In this document: positions 29,648 to 37,409 of the stretch, piece after piece | How positions within the stretch are numbered: position 1 is the first letter of the stretch | How the letters are laid out: each line of letters starts with the position of its first letter | Assembly (NCBI GenBank): GCA_016200965.1 | Contig: JACQDT010000042.1 | Coordinates: 1 to 37,678, forward strand | From: Candidatus Azambacteria bacterium | GTDB lineage: Bacteria; Patescibacteriota; Minisyncoccia; GWC2-36-17; WO2-46-25 | Length of the DNA stretch: 37,678 bases | Reading direction: 5' to 3' | Program-made: the position numbers and the translations under genes | Notes under the pieces: generated by a model | The model's input: only the letters and a program-made list of their open reading frames with translations | Database searches by the model: none | Told to the model about the DNA's origin: nothing

Positions 29648-29648
29648 G

Positions 29649-29812
29649 ACGCTCCCCCGACCCTTCGGTCCGTCAACCCGCTCCGACCGCTCCAGCGGCG
29701 GTCTGCGCTTATTCTCGCGACGGCGAGGTTTTGGGTTGGCTTCGCCATTGTACCCAAAACCGCCAAGCTCGCCTGCTCGAAAGGTTTCCCGATCGAAGGG
29801 TCGGGGGAGCGT
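29649..29812. repeat. 164-bp palindromic repeat (MITE-like) at the start of the PilX-like gene
   Basis: Perfect 19-bp terminal inverted repeats, ACGCTCCCCCGACCCTTCG (29649-29667) and its complement (29794-29812). Internal hairpin GGTTTTGGGT/ACCCAAAACC (29728-29762). No target-site duplication is obvious. It is in frame with the following gene and adds about 55 codons to the open frame. Confidence 0.7.
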
Positions 29813-29821
29813 TTCACTCAT

Positions 29822-30044
29822 CTCGTTTATACAAACCTCCCCGCGCTGTTTTCTATTGCTGAGCCGTGACAGAGATTTTGCAGGAGCGGCCGCCGCAACC
29901 ATCATCGTGGGTTCCCGTGGGATCCCGCGAAGCGGGACCGGAAGCAGGGAGATGTGGTCGGCGGTTCCGTCTCGCTTTGGCGGGACGGAAAGCGACTTCA
30001 AAATCTTCACGGCGAAGCCTAGTAAACGGCGTGGGGAGGAGAAG
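29822..30044. repeat. Gene-free stretch with hairpins between two pilin-like genes
   Basis: No gene. On either strand it forms CCCGC/GCGGG (29924-29936) and a hairpin of about 11 bp, TTCCGTCTCGC/GGCGGGACGGAA (29965-29990). These look like further palindromic repeats of the same kind as 29649-29812. No promoter recognised. Confidence 0.45.
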
Positions 30045-30938
30045 TTATTTATTTTTAAGCGTCGCGGTGGACGTTGCGCTTTGGACATACGTGAATTGGT
30101 TATTCGTTGCATTGTATGCTACGGTCATGCCGAATTGCGTTGACGTGGCTTGCACGGACGTGTTTGAGACGGCGGTGTTTTGGAGCGTTTTGAAATTCAA
30201 GTACGTGACGTTCACTTTGTCGGTGGTGAGATTTTGCACCGGATCCGCCCCCACCTGCTTTTGGAGTACGGCGCTGGAAAGAGAATACTGCACAGCTAGT
30301 CCCCCCGAGACCACCGTAAGCGCGCTTGCCGATGACCCCACCGCAGGCGAGGTGATTGACGTTGCGCTTTGCACGGTGCGCGCGATGTCTTCCATGGCGA
30401 AGCGCAGATTCTGCTGGACCTCCGACTCCACTTTTGAGCGCGTCCAGCCGAGGTTGGCGTGAAACAGGACCCCCACGAAAATGGCGGCGATGACCGAAAA
30501 AATGCCCACATAAATGATGAGTTCAACGAGCGAGAATCCTTGAGGGGAGAATTTAGAATTGAGCGAGTAGCGAGTAGAGTTCGGTGAAGAATTTTGAATG
30601 AATACATTAAGCATACGCAAAACTTCATCTAAAAGACCTTCTGCTTTGCTAAAATCTATGTTTTTAAACCTTGGCAAATCTTTACAAATATCAATTAAAG
30701 CTTCTACTTCCGCGCCTGACCCAAATGCGATGGAAAAAAATTGTCTTCTTTCCTTATCTCCTCTTCGTCTGTAGCCCTCAGCAATATTTAAAGGTATAGA
30801 AATGGCCGCACGATGAAACTGAGATATAATCCCAAATTTTTCGTTTGGCGGAAAATGCTCGGTAAGAGAATAAATTTCTATTACTAATTGTTTGGATTTC
30901 TGCCACACAATCAGGTCTTTATATGTTTGGGTTTTCAC
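30045..30938 (-). CDS. S23-type four-helix-bundle domain fused in frame to a prepilin
   Basis: 297 residues. Residues 1-115 (TYKDLIVWQKSKQLVIEIYS; SQFHRAAISIPLNIAEGYRR; LLDEVLRMLNVFIQ) are a four-helix-bundle protein of the 23S rRNA intervening-sequence family. Residues from about 132 read SPQGFSLVELIIYVGIFSVI, a type IV prepilin cleavage and N-methylation site (Gly-Phe, Glu at +5) with its hydrophobic helix. A pseudopilin/PilW-like exported domain follows. The start is GTG 30938. The S23 part is bracketed by inverted repeats (30554-30577 and 30950-30973). A prepilin with 130 extra residues before its cleavage site would be unusual; the pilin may have its own internal start or be inactivated. 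Confidence 0.85.
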   Translation of the reverse strand: MKTQTYKDLIVWQKSKQLVIEIYSLTEHFPPNEKFGIISQFHRAAISIPLNIAEGYRRRGDKERRQFFSIAFGSGAEVEALIDICKDLPRFKNIDFSKAEGLLDEVLRMLNVFIQNSSPNSTRYSLNSKFSPQGFSLVELIIYVGIFSVIAAIFVGVLFHANLGWTRSKVESEVQQNLRFAMEDIARTVQSATSITSPAVGSSASALTVVSGGLAVQYSLSSAVLQKQVGADPVQNLTTDKVNVTYLNFKTLQNTAVSNTSVQATSTQFGMTVAYNATNNQFTYVQSATSTATLKNK

Positions 30939-30973
30939 TATTTATTTTTCTACTCCCTACTCGCTACATTCTA
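30554..30973 (-). mobile_element. S23 (IVS-like) element with terminal inverted repeats
   Basis: TAGAATTGAGCGAGTAGCGA... (30554-30577) pairs with 30950-30973 at 21 of 24 positions, and the similarity continues a few bases outwards. The 420-bp unit contains only the four-helix-bundle frame. In 23S rRNA, intervening sequences have just this build: one S23 ORF between complementary ends. Here the unit sits at the 5' end of a pilin gene. Confidence 0.7.
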
Positions 30974-30984
30974 TGTTCTTTCCT

Positions 30985-31224
30985 TTAAAGGTTATAAGTA
31001 GTGTCCGATCTCCGCTCTATGGCGAGAACGAATATTTTTTTCTCGGCGGTCCGGTATATGATCCGTAATTTCCCTTTTCTTACCCGGAACACATCCTTTC
31101 TCCCCTTTAATTTTTTTATATCAAGACCATGGAGGGTGTCGGCGGCGAGCTGTGTCAAAATGTGTTTCATTCTTTCTTTTTCCTCGCGGTTCAGTTTTCT
31201 GAGCGCTTTTTCTATCGTATCCAT
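30985..31224 (-). CDS. RelE/ParE-family toxin
   Basis: 79 residues of the RelE fold: KALRKLNREEKERMKHILTQ, GLDIKKLKGRKDVFRVRKGK, LRIIYRTAEKKIFVLAIERR. RelE-type toxins cleave mRNA in the ribosomal A site, while ParE-type toxins poison gyrase; the basic C-terminal half (Arg, Arg, Tyr) suits a RelE-type enzyme. It lies one base after the antitoxin gene. Confidence 0.88.
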   Translation of the reverse strand: MDTIEKALRKLNREEKERMKHILTQLAADTLHGLDIKKLKGRKDVFRVRKGKLRIIYRTAEKKIFVLAIERRSDTTYNL

Positions 31225-31225
31225 G

Positions 31226-31444
31226 CTACAGGCGCGCGAGAATTTCTTTCATGTCCACGCCGCCTTTTTTGATTTTGGTGAAGTCAGCAACCTCTTCCCA
31301 CTCCCCGCTTCCTTCATTAAGCGGGGTGATTTTAAATACGGGCGTCGTTTTCCGTATCACGATGAAGGACTTGCCGCGCCGCGCCGCGTCAATGTATTGC
31401 TGGGTGTGTTCTCTTAATTCCTTGAGGCCGATGATGGTTTCCAT
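31226..31444 (-). CDS. Phd/YefM-family antitoxin
   Basis: 72 residues: METIIGLKELREHTQQYIDA and ARRGKSFIVIRKTTPVFKIT are the Phd/YefM DNA-binding fold, and the C-terminal tail (WEEVADFTKIKKGGVDMKEI) would wrap the toxin. The gene is preceded by an inverted repeat over its promoter, so it is probably self-repressed. Confidence 0.88.
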   Translation of the reverse strand: METIIGLKELREHTQQYIDAARRGKSFIVIRKTTPVFKITPLNEGSGEWEEVADFTKIKKGGVDMKEILARL

Positions 31445-31449
31445 GCGTT

Positions 31450-31486
31450 ATAAGTTAATCTTTACTATATCTTAAGTTTAACTTAT
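31450..31486 (-). promoter_or_regulatory. Operator and promoter of the antitoxin-toxin pair
   Basis: A perfect 9-bp inverted repeat, ATAAGTTAA (31450-31458) and TTAACTTAT (31478-31486), flanks a likely -10 TATAGT (31464-31469). The start codon is about 20 bases downstream, without a Shine-Dalgarno. Confidence 0.65.
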
Positions 31487-31517
31487 TTATCTGTATTGGC
31501 AACTATCAGATGGTACC

Positions 31518-32771
31518 CTAAGGGCTCCAGTTCACGATGACGCCGGTTACCGCGGGAGTGTTTGCGCCGGTACCGGAACAAGTGGCATTTGAGCATAAAA
31601 TGACTTTATAGCGGAAGTACTGCTTATTTTGGACGGTTGCGCAGGCAAGGTCTATTTCCGCCGGAGTATCGACATTTGGTTCATAGAACGTGCTTGCCGT
31701 GCAGTCGGGGCCAAGATAGTCGCTCCCCGTGGCGTCCCATGCGCCGCTTGAGCAGGTGGGAGCATTCGTTGCGCCGTTGGAACAATTTGAGGTTGCAAGC
31801 TGGAGGCGCACGTTCCCGCCGTTTTCCGACCCATTCCACAATAGAGAGTTGTACGCTGCGCCGTTGGAGATGCTGGTGTCGTATGTGGTGGATTCAATGT
31901 AGCCGCTTACGGGATATCCCGACGCGATGGTGGCTTTCGCGTAGCGCGTCTCGTAGTAGACGAAGTTTGTGGTGGAGCCGGCATTGGTGAGGCGGAAGCA
32001 GTAGGTCGCGCCAGCGGTGGCGTTTGTAGTCGCCTGTACACCGTATTCAATTTCGGTGAATTGCTCGGAGGTAACGGTGAGGGCAGAGGTTTGGTTGTCG
32101 TTTTCTTTCATTACGCCCGGAGTAAAGGTGGCGTTTGCGTCGGGCAGGCAGTCGCTTGTTGGAGAACAGCCGGAGGCGTTGGTGGTTGCCTCGTTGTTGG
32201 CAAAGTTGCCAGATAGCGGCATATCCCAATGCTCGCCGGAGGAGGCGGTGGCGGGTACGGCGGCGTAGGTGCTTGCGGCGCAGGTTCCTGAAAGCGGTGC
32301 TACCTCCAGTCGGAATTGCGGTCCTGTTCCGCGCGTCCATCCTTCGTTGGAAATTTCAAATCGTAGGCGTTTCAGGGTTGTTTTCGGAAAGCCGGTGTAT
32401 GTGGTGTCTTCCACGAAGGGCCATGTGGCGGTTGTTTCCGAACCGTTGTCATTTCTCCAACGGTAATGAATTTGTTCGTACTGCGGAGTGAATAAGCCGT
32501 ACAGCCAATGCAAAATACCCGCAAACACCTCTTTCGTGGCGGCGGTTGCGGGCGCGCCGGCCGCCGCGGTCTGCCCCGCGGCATTATGCAATTTAAAACT
32601 TGCCGAGGTGGAGGATCCGGTAACGCTTTCAATGTCGGAGGCGTGCAGTTCAAAAGTGGCCGACGTGGATTCAAACGCGTATGCGGGGCGAACAAGAAGC
32701 CCCGTCACAGCGAGCGGGGCGTATGCGGCGGTTATGGAAAGAAACAAAAGGAGTATTTTAATACGGCGCAT
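31518..32771 (-). CDS. Secreted surface protein
   Basis: 417 residues. The signal peptide is MRRIKILLLFLSITAAYAPL with cleavage likely after AYA near residue 32. The beginning of the mature part, STSATFELHASDIESVTGSS followed by TSASFKLHNAAGQTAAAG, resembles a repeated surface-protein segment common in Parcubacteria. Many Cys pairs (CSNGATNAPTCSSG, CSNATCSGTG) and a Thr/Ser-rich composition suggest an exported, disulphide-bonded protein. The role could be adhesion or pilus-associated; this is inference. Confidence 0.78.
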   Translation of the reverse strand: MRRIKILLLFLSITAAYAPLAVTGLLVRPAYAFESTSATFELHASDIESVTGSSTSASFKLHNAAGQTAAAGAPATAATKEVFAGILHWLYGLFTPQYEQIHYRWRNDNGSETTATWPFVEDTTYTGFPKTTLKRLRFEISNEGWTRGTGPQFRLEVAPLSGTCAASTYAAVPATASSGEHWDMPLSGNFANNEATTNASGCSPTSDCLPDANATFTPGVMKENDNQTSALTVTSEQFTEIEYGVQATTNATAGATYCFRLTNAGSTTNFVYYETRYAKATIASGYPVSGYIESTTYDTSISNGAAYNSLLWNGSENGGNVRLQLATSNCSNGATNAPTCSSGAWDATGSDYLGPDCTASTFYEPNVDTPAEIDLACATVQNKQYFRYKVILCSNATCSGTGANTPAVTGVIVNWSP

Positions 32772-32783
32772 GCCAAAAATTAG

Positions 32784-33236
32784 TTAGCGCGCTTTTTTGG
32801 ACGCTTCAATGTTTTTCACCGTGCTGGAATTTTGGTCGAGCTTTTCCCAAAAAAGCACCGCGCGGCGTTCAATAAACATCGTGTGGTCGCTCGTGAAGGT
32901 GTCATCGCTTCCGCGCCTGATGAGGTTGTATACTTTCTGCGGAACGACGGGCTGTATTTGGAAATTGGTGCTTGTGGCGGCGGTTGCTCCCCCTTGCGGC
33001 TGGGCGGATTCATACACCTCAAAATAGTGCGCATCTTCAAGCGTGAGCGTTTCGTCCGACACCGACAACAGATGTCCGAAGTATGTCTGGCCGTCGTTTA
33101 CATGCACGGCATACCAGCTTTGCGAAGAAAAAATGCGGATGCCGCCGCCCGGCTTTTGTTCGCGTAATACGATTGTGGCTGTTCCGGCGGCGGCGATAAG
33201 AAGGACGACAACAGCAAGTTTTTTTCCGAGGGTCAT
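32784..33236 (-). CDS. Membrane-anchored hypothetical protein, paralogue of 130-633
   Basis: 150 residues: an N-terminal membrane span (LAVVVLLIAAAGTATIVL), then WYAVHVNDGQTYFGHLLSVS, an Ala/Thr-rich insert, and TMFIERRAVLFWEKLDQNSS. The blocks match those of the gene at 130-633 in order and spacing. Function unknown. It is followed directly by the surface-protein gene and preceded by the GIY-YIG element. Confidence 0.78.
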   Translation of the reverse strand: MTLGKKLAVVVLLIAAAGTATIVLREQKPGGGIRIFSSQSWYAVHVNDGQTYFGHLLSVSDETLTLEDAHYFEVYESAQPQGGATAATSTNFQIQPVVPQKVYNLIRRGSDDTFTSDHTMFIERRAVLFWEKLDQNSSTVKNIEASKKAR

Positions 33237-33238
33237 AT

Positions 33239-33499
33239 TTACCCTGTTAAATACGATTTGAGCCTATTTTTGATAAACATTTTCCCATGATAAGTTTTCA
33301 GATATTTTTCTCTATGTGTGGCATCTTGCTGGTTCAAACACGCTTCATAATAAACTAACTTAAGCGGTCTTCTGTCTTTAGTTGATTCGGCAAGCCCTTT
33401 ATTATGCTGCTCAAATCGTGATTTTAAATTCTTGGTGTACCCGGTATAGAACTTCCCGTCCTTCAACGATTTTAAAATGTATGTATAGTAGAATATCAT
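33239..33499 (-). CDS. GIY-YIG nuclease-domain protein
   Basis: 86 residues from ATG 33499: YYTYILKSLKDGKFYTGYTK (the GIY-YIG motif, with Tyr in both halves), then LKSRFEQHNKG with the expected catalytic Arg, and YEACLNQQDATHREKYLK with the metal-binding Glu. Stand-alone GIY-YIG proteins of this size (UPF0213-like) are common in CPR. The last residues and stop codon are encoded by the left inverted repeat. Confidence 0.88.
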   Translation of the reverse strand: MIFYYTYILKSLKDGKFYTGYTKNLKSRFEQHNKGLAESTKDRRPLKLVYYEACLNQQDATHREKYLKTYHGKMFIKNRLKSYLTG

Positions 33500-33527
33500 A
33501 CTCGAATTTAAAATCATTTAACAGGGT
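33241..33527 (-). mobile_element. GIY-YIG unit bounded by 12-bp inverted repeats
   Basis: ACCCTGTTAAAT (33241-33252) and its exact complement ATTTAACAGGGT (33516-33527). The 287-bp unit holds one gene and lies exactly between the stop of the 33531 gene and the start of the 33236 gene. This is the build of a minimal mobile unit. No target duplication recognised. Confidence 0.6.
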
Positions 33528-33530
33528 GAA

Positions 33531-34085
33531 TCACCGCGGATTATACCAGCTTCCCGTTTTGCCTTGATCGGCGGTGAAAAAATAATAACTTCCCGCGGGC
33601 AAATTGAAGTCCTGCATGCGGAGTTCTTTTTTGAACGCGCGCTCGCTCGGGCACGCGAACGCGGAATTCGCGCGCGCGGCGGCGGGGTCTTTGCGGTAGT
33701 CGGTCTTCGCGTCAAAGATCAAAACGGCGTAATACGCGTCGGCGCAGGTTCCCGATACGGTAAGCGTTCTTCCTGTTGCGGGATTATACGAGAACGCGCG
33801 GAATTCTTTTTGTTCGGGGAGTTTCTCGGGCTCGGCTATCGTTGCTTTTACGGTTGGCGCATATTCAATGGTGCTGGTCGCCGGCACGGGCGCTTCCTGC
33901 GCGGGCGCGGGTTCCACGGGTGCCAGCGGCGTTGTCGGCGCGATTCCGGACGGCGTTCCGGTCGTCGCCGTTTGAGGCGTGCCCGCCAACCCCATGTCGC
34001 CCGAGAGATACCAATAGCCGGCAAAGCCGGCGATGAGAAGAACTATGATTGCGATTGCCGCTATGAGTATCGTGTTGGGGCTCAT
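33531..34085 (-). CDS. Membrane-anchored exported protein with Pro-rich stalk
   Basis: 184 residues: a membrane span (TILIAAIAIIVLLIAGFAGY), a Pro/Ala/Thr stalk (TPLAPVEPAPAQEAPVPATS) and a C-terminal domain with two Cys (VSGTCADAYYAVLIFDAKTD, ANSAFACPSERAFKKEL). Not recognised. Its start overlaps the methyltransferase stop by one base (TAATG). Confidence 0.75.
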   Translation of the reverse strand: MSPNTILIAAIAIIVLLIAGFAGYWYLSGDMGLAGTPQTATTGTPSGIAPTTPLAPVEPAPAQEAPVPATSTIEYAPTVKATIAEPEKLPEQKEFRAFSYNPATGRTLTVSGTCADAYYAVLIFDAKTDYRKDPAAARANSAFACPSERAFKKELRMQDFNLPAGSYYFFTADQGKTGSWYNPR

Positions 34086-34594
34086 TATTTTATCGCTTTG
34101 AGCTCAATTAAAATGTCGCTTACGACGTTCCAGTAGTGCTGTTGCGCGAATTGCCGCGCTTCCTCCGTTTTTTTGTCCCACGGCGGATTGAAAAACACCG
34201 TCATGCGTATGATATCAAAATTCGACTTGATGGGGTAGTGGTCCAGCCTGTTGGCGACCCGCCATCCTTTATTAAAGTACATCCACGTCGCTTCGGAAAT
34301 GGCGCGCTTGTGCGTCGGGTCCTGCCACGCGCGGATGGAGGTGTAGTAAGGAGCGACGAATGTCACCTTCGCTCCGTCTTCGGCGATGCGCCATATTTCG
34401 TCCATGAATTTCATGAGATCGGGCGTGTGCTCTATATAGTGGCTCGCGTAGAACTCTTCAATGGAGCCGTCTTGGAATTCTTTCCACGGGAATTGTTCAA
34501 GGTCAACGACAAAATCAACGCCCGCTCCCGGCGCGATGTCCACCCCTTTGAATCCCGGCTGTTTGTTTTGCCCGCAGGCAAGATCAAGTTTCAT
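34085..34594 (-). CDS. Class I SAM-dependent methyltransferase
   Basis: 169 residues: KLDLACGQNKQPGFKGVDIA is motif I (LACG) and the acidic loop, with FYASHYIEHTPDLMKFMDEI and RIAEDGAKVTFVAPYYT further on. These are typical of small class I methyltransferases acting on sugars or lipids. It overlaps the ABC transporter gene by four bases, so the two are expressed together. The substrate is unknown. Confidence 0.85.
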   Translation of the reverse strand: MKLDLACGQNKQPGFKGVDIAPGAGVDFVVDLEQFPWKEFQDGSIEEFYASHYIEHTPDLMKFMDEIWRIAEDGAKVTFVAPYYTSIRAWQDPTHKRAISEATWMYFNKGWRVANRLDHYPIKSNFDIIRMTVFFNPPWDKKTEEARQFAQQHYWNVVSDILIELKAIK

Positions 34595-36240
34595 GTGTTA
34601 GAACTCATTTCAATTTCATTCACGACGTGGTCCGTTATAGTATAGCACCGATCGCAGATTTCTTTCAATGCTTCGCGGTGGGAAACGATTACCGCGGTTT
34701 TATGTTCAAGATGCCGTTTCAGAAATGCCGTTACTTTTTTCTCGGTTGCCGCGTCCAGATGCGAGGTGGGCTCGTCAAGCAGGCAGATCTCCCGGTCAAG
34801 AAGAATCCCGCGCAAAAGATTGACCCGCTGTTTTTGGCCCGCCGAAAGCTTTACGCCTTTTTCTCCCACCACGGTCTCAAGCCCTTCGGGAAGCATGCGC
34901 GCCCACGTTGCCAGGTCAAGTTCTTCAAGCATGGCGTCAAGCGCGCGTTCGTTGACGGCGCGCCCGAGCGTGATGTTCTCCCGCAGGGACAGGTTGAACA
35001 GCTCAACTTCCTGGGAAATGATTACCATCGTGTCGCGGAAAAAATCGGCGGGCATTTTTTGATAGGGGGCTTCGTCCACAAAGCGCTCTCCTTTCTGCGG
35101 TTTGAAAAAATCCGCAAGGAGGTTTAAAAACGTCGTTTTCCCTTCCCCCGATGTCCCGATCATCAATACTTTTTCTCCTTTCTTAATATGAAAGCGGGGA
35201 ACGGATATGCCGGTTCTTCCTCTCGCGTGGCTGAACGAAACATTTTCAAATGAAAGAGCGTGCCATGGCGCGTGAGAACGCTTTTCGTCCGGCGTATCGC
35301 CCGCGGGGGCGATGATGCGGTCAAGCGCGTCAAGATAGGCCCGTGTTTCCATGAGCGATTTCACGGTTTCCGAGAAGCGTTCCACGTTGAACCGCACCGT
35401 GGCGTAGGCCGCGATGAAAAGGATGAGGATGGCGGGAGAGAGTGCCGCGCGGGCGATCTGGGAAAGGAGAAACCCGATGGTTGAGAGGAACGCTGCGGCA
35501 AAAAGCAGGTGGAGCAGGAACCATCTGTTGGCATGAAATGACTGGAGCGCGCGGATGCGCAGGGAAACATTCGCGGTTTCCGCATCCAATTTCTTCCGGG
35601 CAAAGACATGCACCCCGAGTTTTTTGATCGTGGCGATGTTGGACATGAAGTCGGCGTATCGTTCAAGCAGCGTTGCCTTGCTCGTGTTGAGGGCGTCGGC
35701 AAGCGGCACCATCCGCCGCGAGAGGAAGGTGCTTGCGGCGATAAAAACACCGAGGATAATAAGATTCAAAAACGCGATCGCGGGCGACTCCCGCGCGACA
35801 AAGAAGAAAAAGAGCCCGATGTTCGCCGTTCCTTTCGCAAAGCTCCAAAAGAGATCAAAGATAATGCCGGGGAGCGCATCGGCGACTTTGTTGATGAGCG
35901 AAAGGATGTATCCCGAATGATGCTCGCCAAGGTCGGCCAGCGAAAGCCGCTGGAGCGCGCGGAAGTATTTGAGCCGGATGTGGTTTGAAAATTCCGGGCC
36001 GATGGACTCCCCTTCTTTGCGCATCACCCACTGGAAGACGAGCGAGGCGAGGTAGCAGGCAAGCATCCACCACAGGAGCTTTTGAAACTGCAGGGCGGTA
36101 AAATCGCTTTTGGTGAACTCGGCAAGAAGCACGGGGATGAAAAACGTCGCGAACCCGTCCAGTATCCCTATGAAAAAAATAAAACCGAACCGCGTCCGGA
36201 AACGGTCAAGATTATTCCAAATGAATTTCAGCGCGTGCAT
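34591..36240 (-). CDS. ABC exporter (fused membrane and ATPase domains)
   Basis: 549 residues. An N-terminal transmembrane domain of about 300 residues has six spans (FIFFIGILDGFATFFIPVLL; GTANIGLFFFFVARESPAIA; LLHLLFAAAFLSTIGFLLSQ). The nucleotide-binding domain contains Walker A GTSGEGKTT, Q-loop ISQEVELFN, signature LSAGQKQR (Ala in place of Gly), Walker B ICLLDEPTSHLD and the switch IVSHREA. Lipid, peptide or drug export is possible. Coupled to the methyltransferase by a 4-base overlap. Confidence 0.93.
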   Translation of the reverse strand: MHALKFIWNNLDRFRTRFGFIFFIGILDGFATFFIPVLLAEFTKSDFTALQFQKLLWWMLACYLASLVFQWVMRKEGESIGPEFSNHIRLKYFRALQRLSLADLGEHHSGYILSLINKVADALPGIIFDLFWSFAKGTANIGLFFFFVARESPAIAFLNLIILGVFIAASTFLSRRMVPLADALNTSKATLLERYADFMSNIATIKKLGVHVFARKKLDAETANVSLRIRALQSFHANRWFLLHLLFAAAFLSTIGFLLSQIARAALSPAILILFIAAYATVRFNVERFSETVKSLMETRAYLDALDRIIAPAGDTPDEKRSHAPWHALSFENVSFSHARGRTGISVPRFHIKKGEKVLMIGTSGEGKTTFLNLLADFFKPQKGERFVDEAPYQKMPADFFRDTMVIISQEVELFNLSLRENITLGRAVNERALDAMLEELDLATWARMLPEGLETVVGEKGVKLSAGQKQRVNLLRGILLDREICLLDEPTSHLDAATEKKVTAFLKRHLEHKTAVIVSHREALKEICDRCYTITDHVVNEIEMSSNT

Positions 36241-36259
36241 TGTTGTCTGTTCTGTATGT

Positions 36260-37315
36260 TTATTTTATCGCGTAATTATTCGCGGCAAAAACGTATTGGC
36301 TGATAAAGATTTTTTTAAACGGCATGATGGAATTAATTTCATAGAATACAAGCATGGCTTCGCGATATTCGTTTTCTTCCACGCTACGATAGGAAAGCGG
36401 CGCGCATCCATGCGCAATGAGCACGGCATTTGCCGCGAGCCGCGCCGTTCGTTTGTTGCCGTCTTCAAACGGCTGGAGATAGCTGATGCCCAGAAGCGCA
36501 ATGATCGCCTTGGTGCAGGGGTTTGGCGCTTGTGAAACCGCTTTCAATAAGGCCTCAATTCCTTCTTGCATTTGGTAGAGATTATCAAGCGGCCGATAGA
36601 GCGACCCTACAACGCCAACCGGTTTTCCGCGCAGTCCCGTTCCGACGCCTAAATCATTCACTACAATCGCATGCAATCGTTCAAGATGTGCGCGTGTTAA
36701 CGTTCTGAATTCCTTCGCATGTTCGCGGATGAACAAAAACGCATCTTTATGGTTAAGGATCATCTGCGCTTCTTTGTGGTCGTGTCCCGGCGCTTCCTTA
36801 TTTTCCAAAATAAGCTTTTCCGTATCAAGGAGGGTATAGGTATTCCCCTCAATGCGGGATGATTTCCATGACAACTCTATGATCAGGCGCTCCAGTTCTC
36901 TTTTTTGAATCGCCGGAGGAAGATATTCCGTTCTGCGTGCGTATTCCGCTGTCGCGTCTTCAAGTGTTCTTTGTTCGACATCCGAAAAAAGAACAGGGGG
37001 CATTTCAGAAAAGAGACTGAAATCATATCCTTTCATGCCATAGCGCTTGTCCGGTTCAACTGCGCAATACGCGCGAGCGTCAATATCGGCGAAAATCCTG
37101 CCCGGGACTCCGACCGCATACGCGACTGATCGCCCGGCTCCTGTTGTGAGAAGGGCGCCTCGGCGAGCCAATTGGGCGAGTTCCCGTTTGATCGTCACCA
37201 GCGAAACATTTTCGCCGCTTTTTGTCAGTGCGTCATGTACTGCGGAAGATTGAGTCCCCCCTTTTTCAATAAGCAAAAGGATAATTTTCTGTTGCCGTGA
37301 AGAAAATTGTATCAT
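36260..37315 (-). CDS. Fic-domain protein with N-terminal winged helix and altered active site
   Basis: 351 residues. A winged-helix part (QSSAVHDALTKSGENVSLVT, KRELAQLARRGAL) is followed by an N-terminal inhibitory helix with SSRIEGN, matching [S/T]xxxE[G/N]. The Fic core reads LQPFEDGNKRTAR. In canonical Fic proteins the motif starts with the catalytic His (HPFxDGNGRxxR); here it is Gln, from codon CAG. The ATP-binding Asn and Arg are present. AMP transfer may therefore be impaired or changed. The gene has its own AT-rich upstream region (37316-37409) and lies upstream of the ABC exporter. Confidence 0.88.
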   Translation of the reverse strand: MIQFSSRQQKIILLLIEKGGTQSSAVHDALTKSGENVSLVTIKRELAQLARRGALLTTGAGRSVAYAVGVPGRIFADIDARAYCAVEPDKRYGMKGYDFSLFSEMPPVLFSDVEQRTLEDATAEYARRTEYLPPAIQKRELERLIIELSWKSSRIEGNTYTLLDTEKLILENKEAPGHDHKEAQMILNHKDAFLFIREHAKEFRTLTRAHLERLHAIVVNDLGVGTGLRGKPVGVVGSLYRPLDNLYQMQEGIEALLKAVSQAPNPCTKAIIALLGISYLQPFEDGNKRTARLAANAVLIAHGCAPLSYRSVEENEYREAMLVFYEINSIMPFKKIFISQYVFAANNYAIK

Positions 37316-37409
37316 AATCGTATCAAATTAACAATATAATCGTATCATATTGATACGATTAGGGCAAATCCCGACATATTTTCATTATTTTGCTTGTATT
37401 CTTTACTAC
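37316..37409. promoter_or_regulatory. AT-rich intergenic region with short symmetry before the Fic gene
   Basis: Three near-copies of an ATCGTATCA-type word occur at about 37316-37362 (ATAATCGTATCAA, TAATCGTATCAT, and the inverted TGATACGATTA). This could be an operator for the Fic protein's winged helix, which is tentative. A TATAAT-like box is not clear. Confidence 0.4.

Noticed and set aside
32796-33167. Plus-strand frames over the 32784 gene
   Set aside because: Shadows of a conserved paralogous protein on the other strand.
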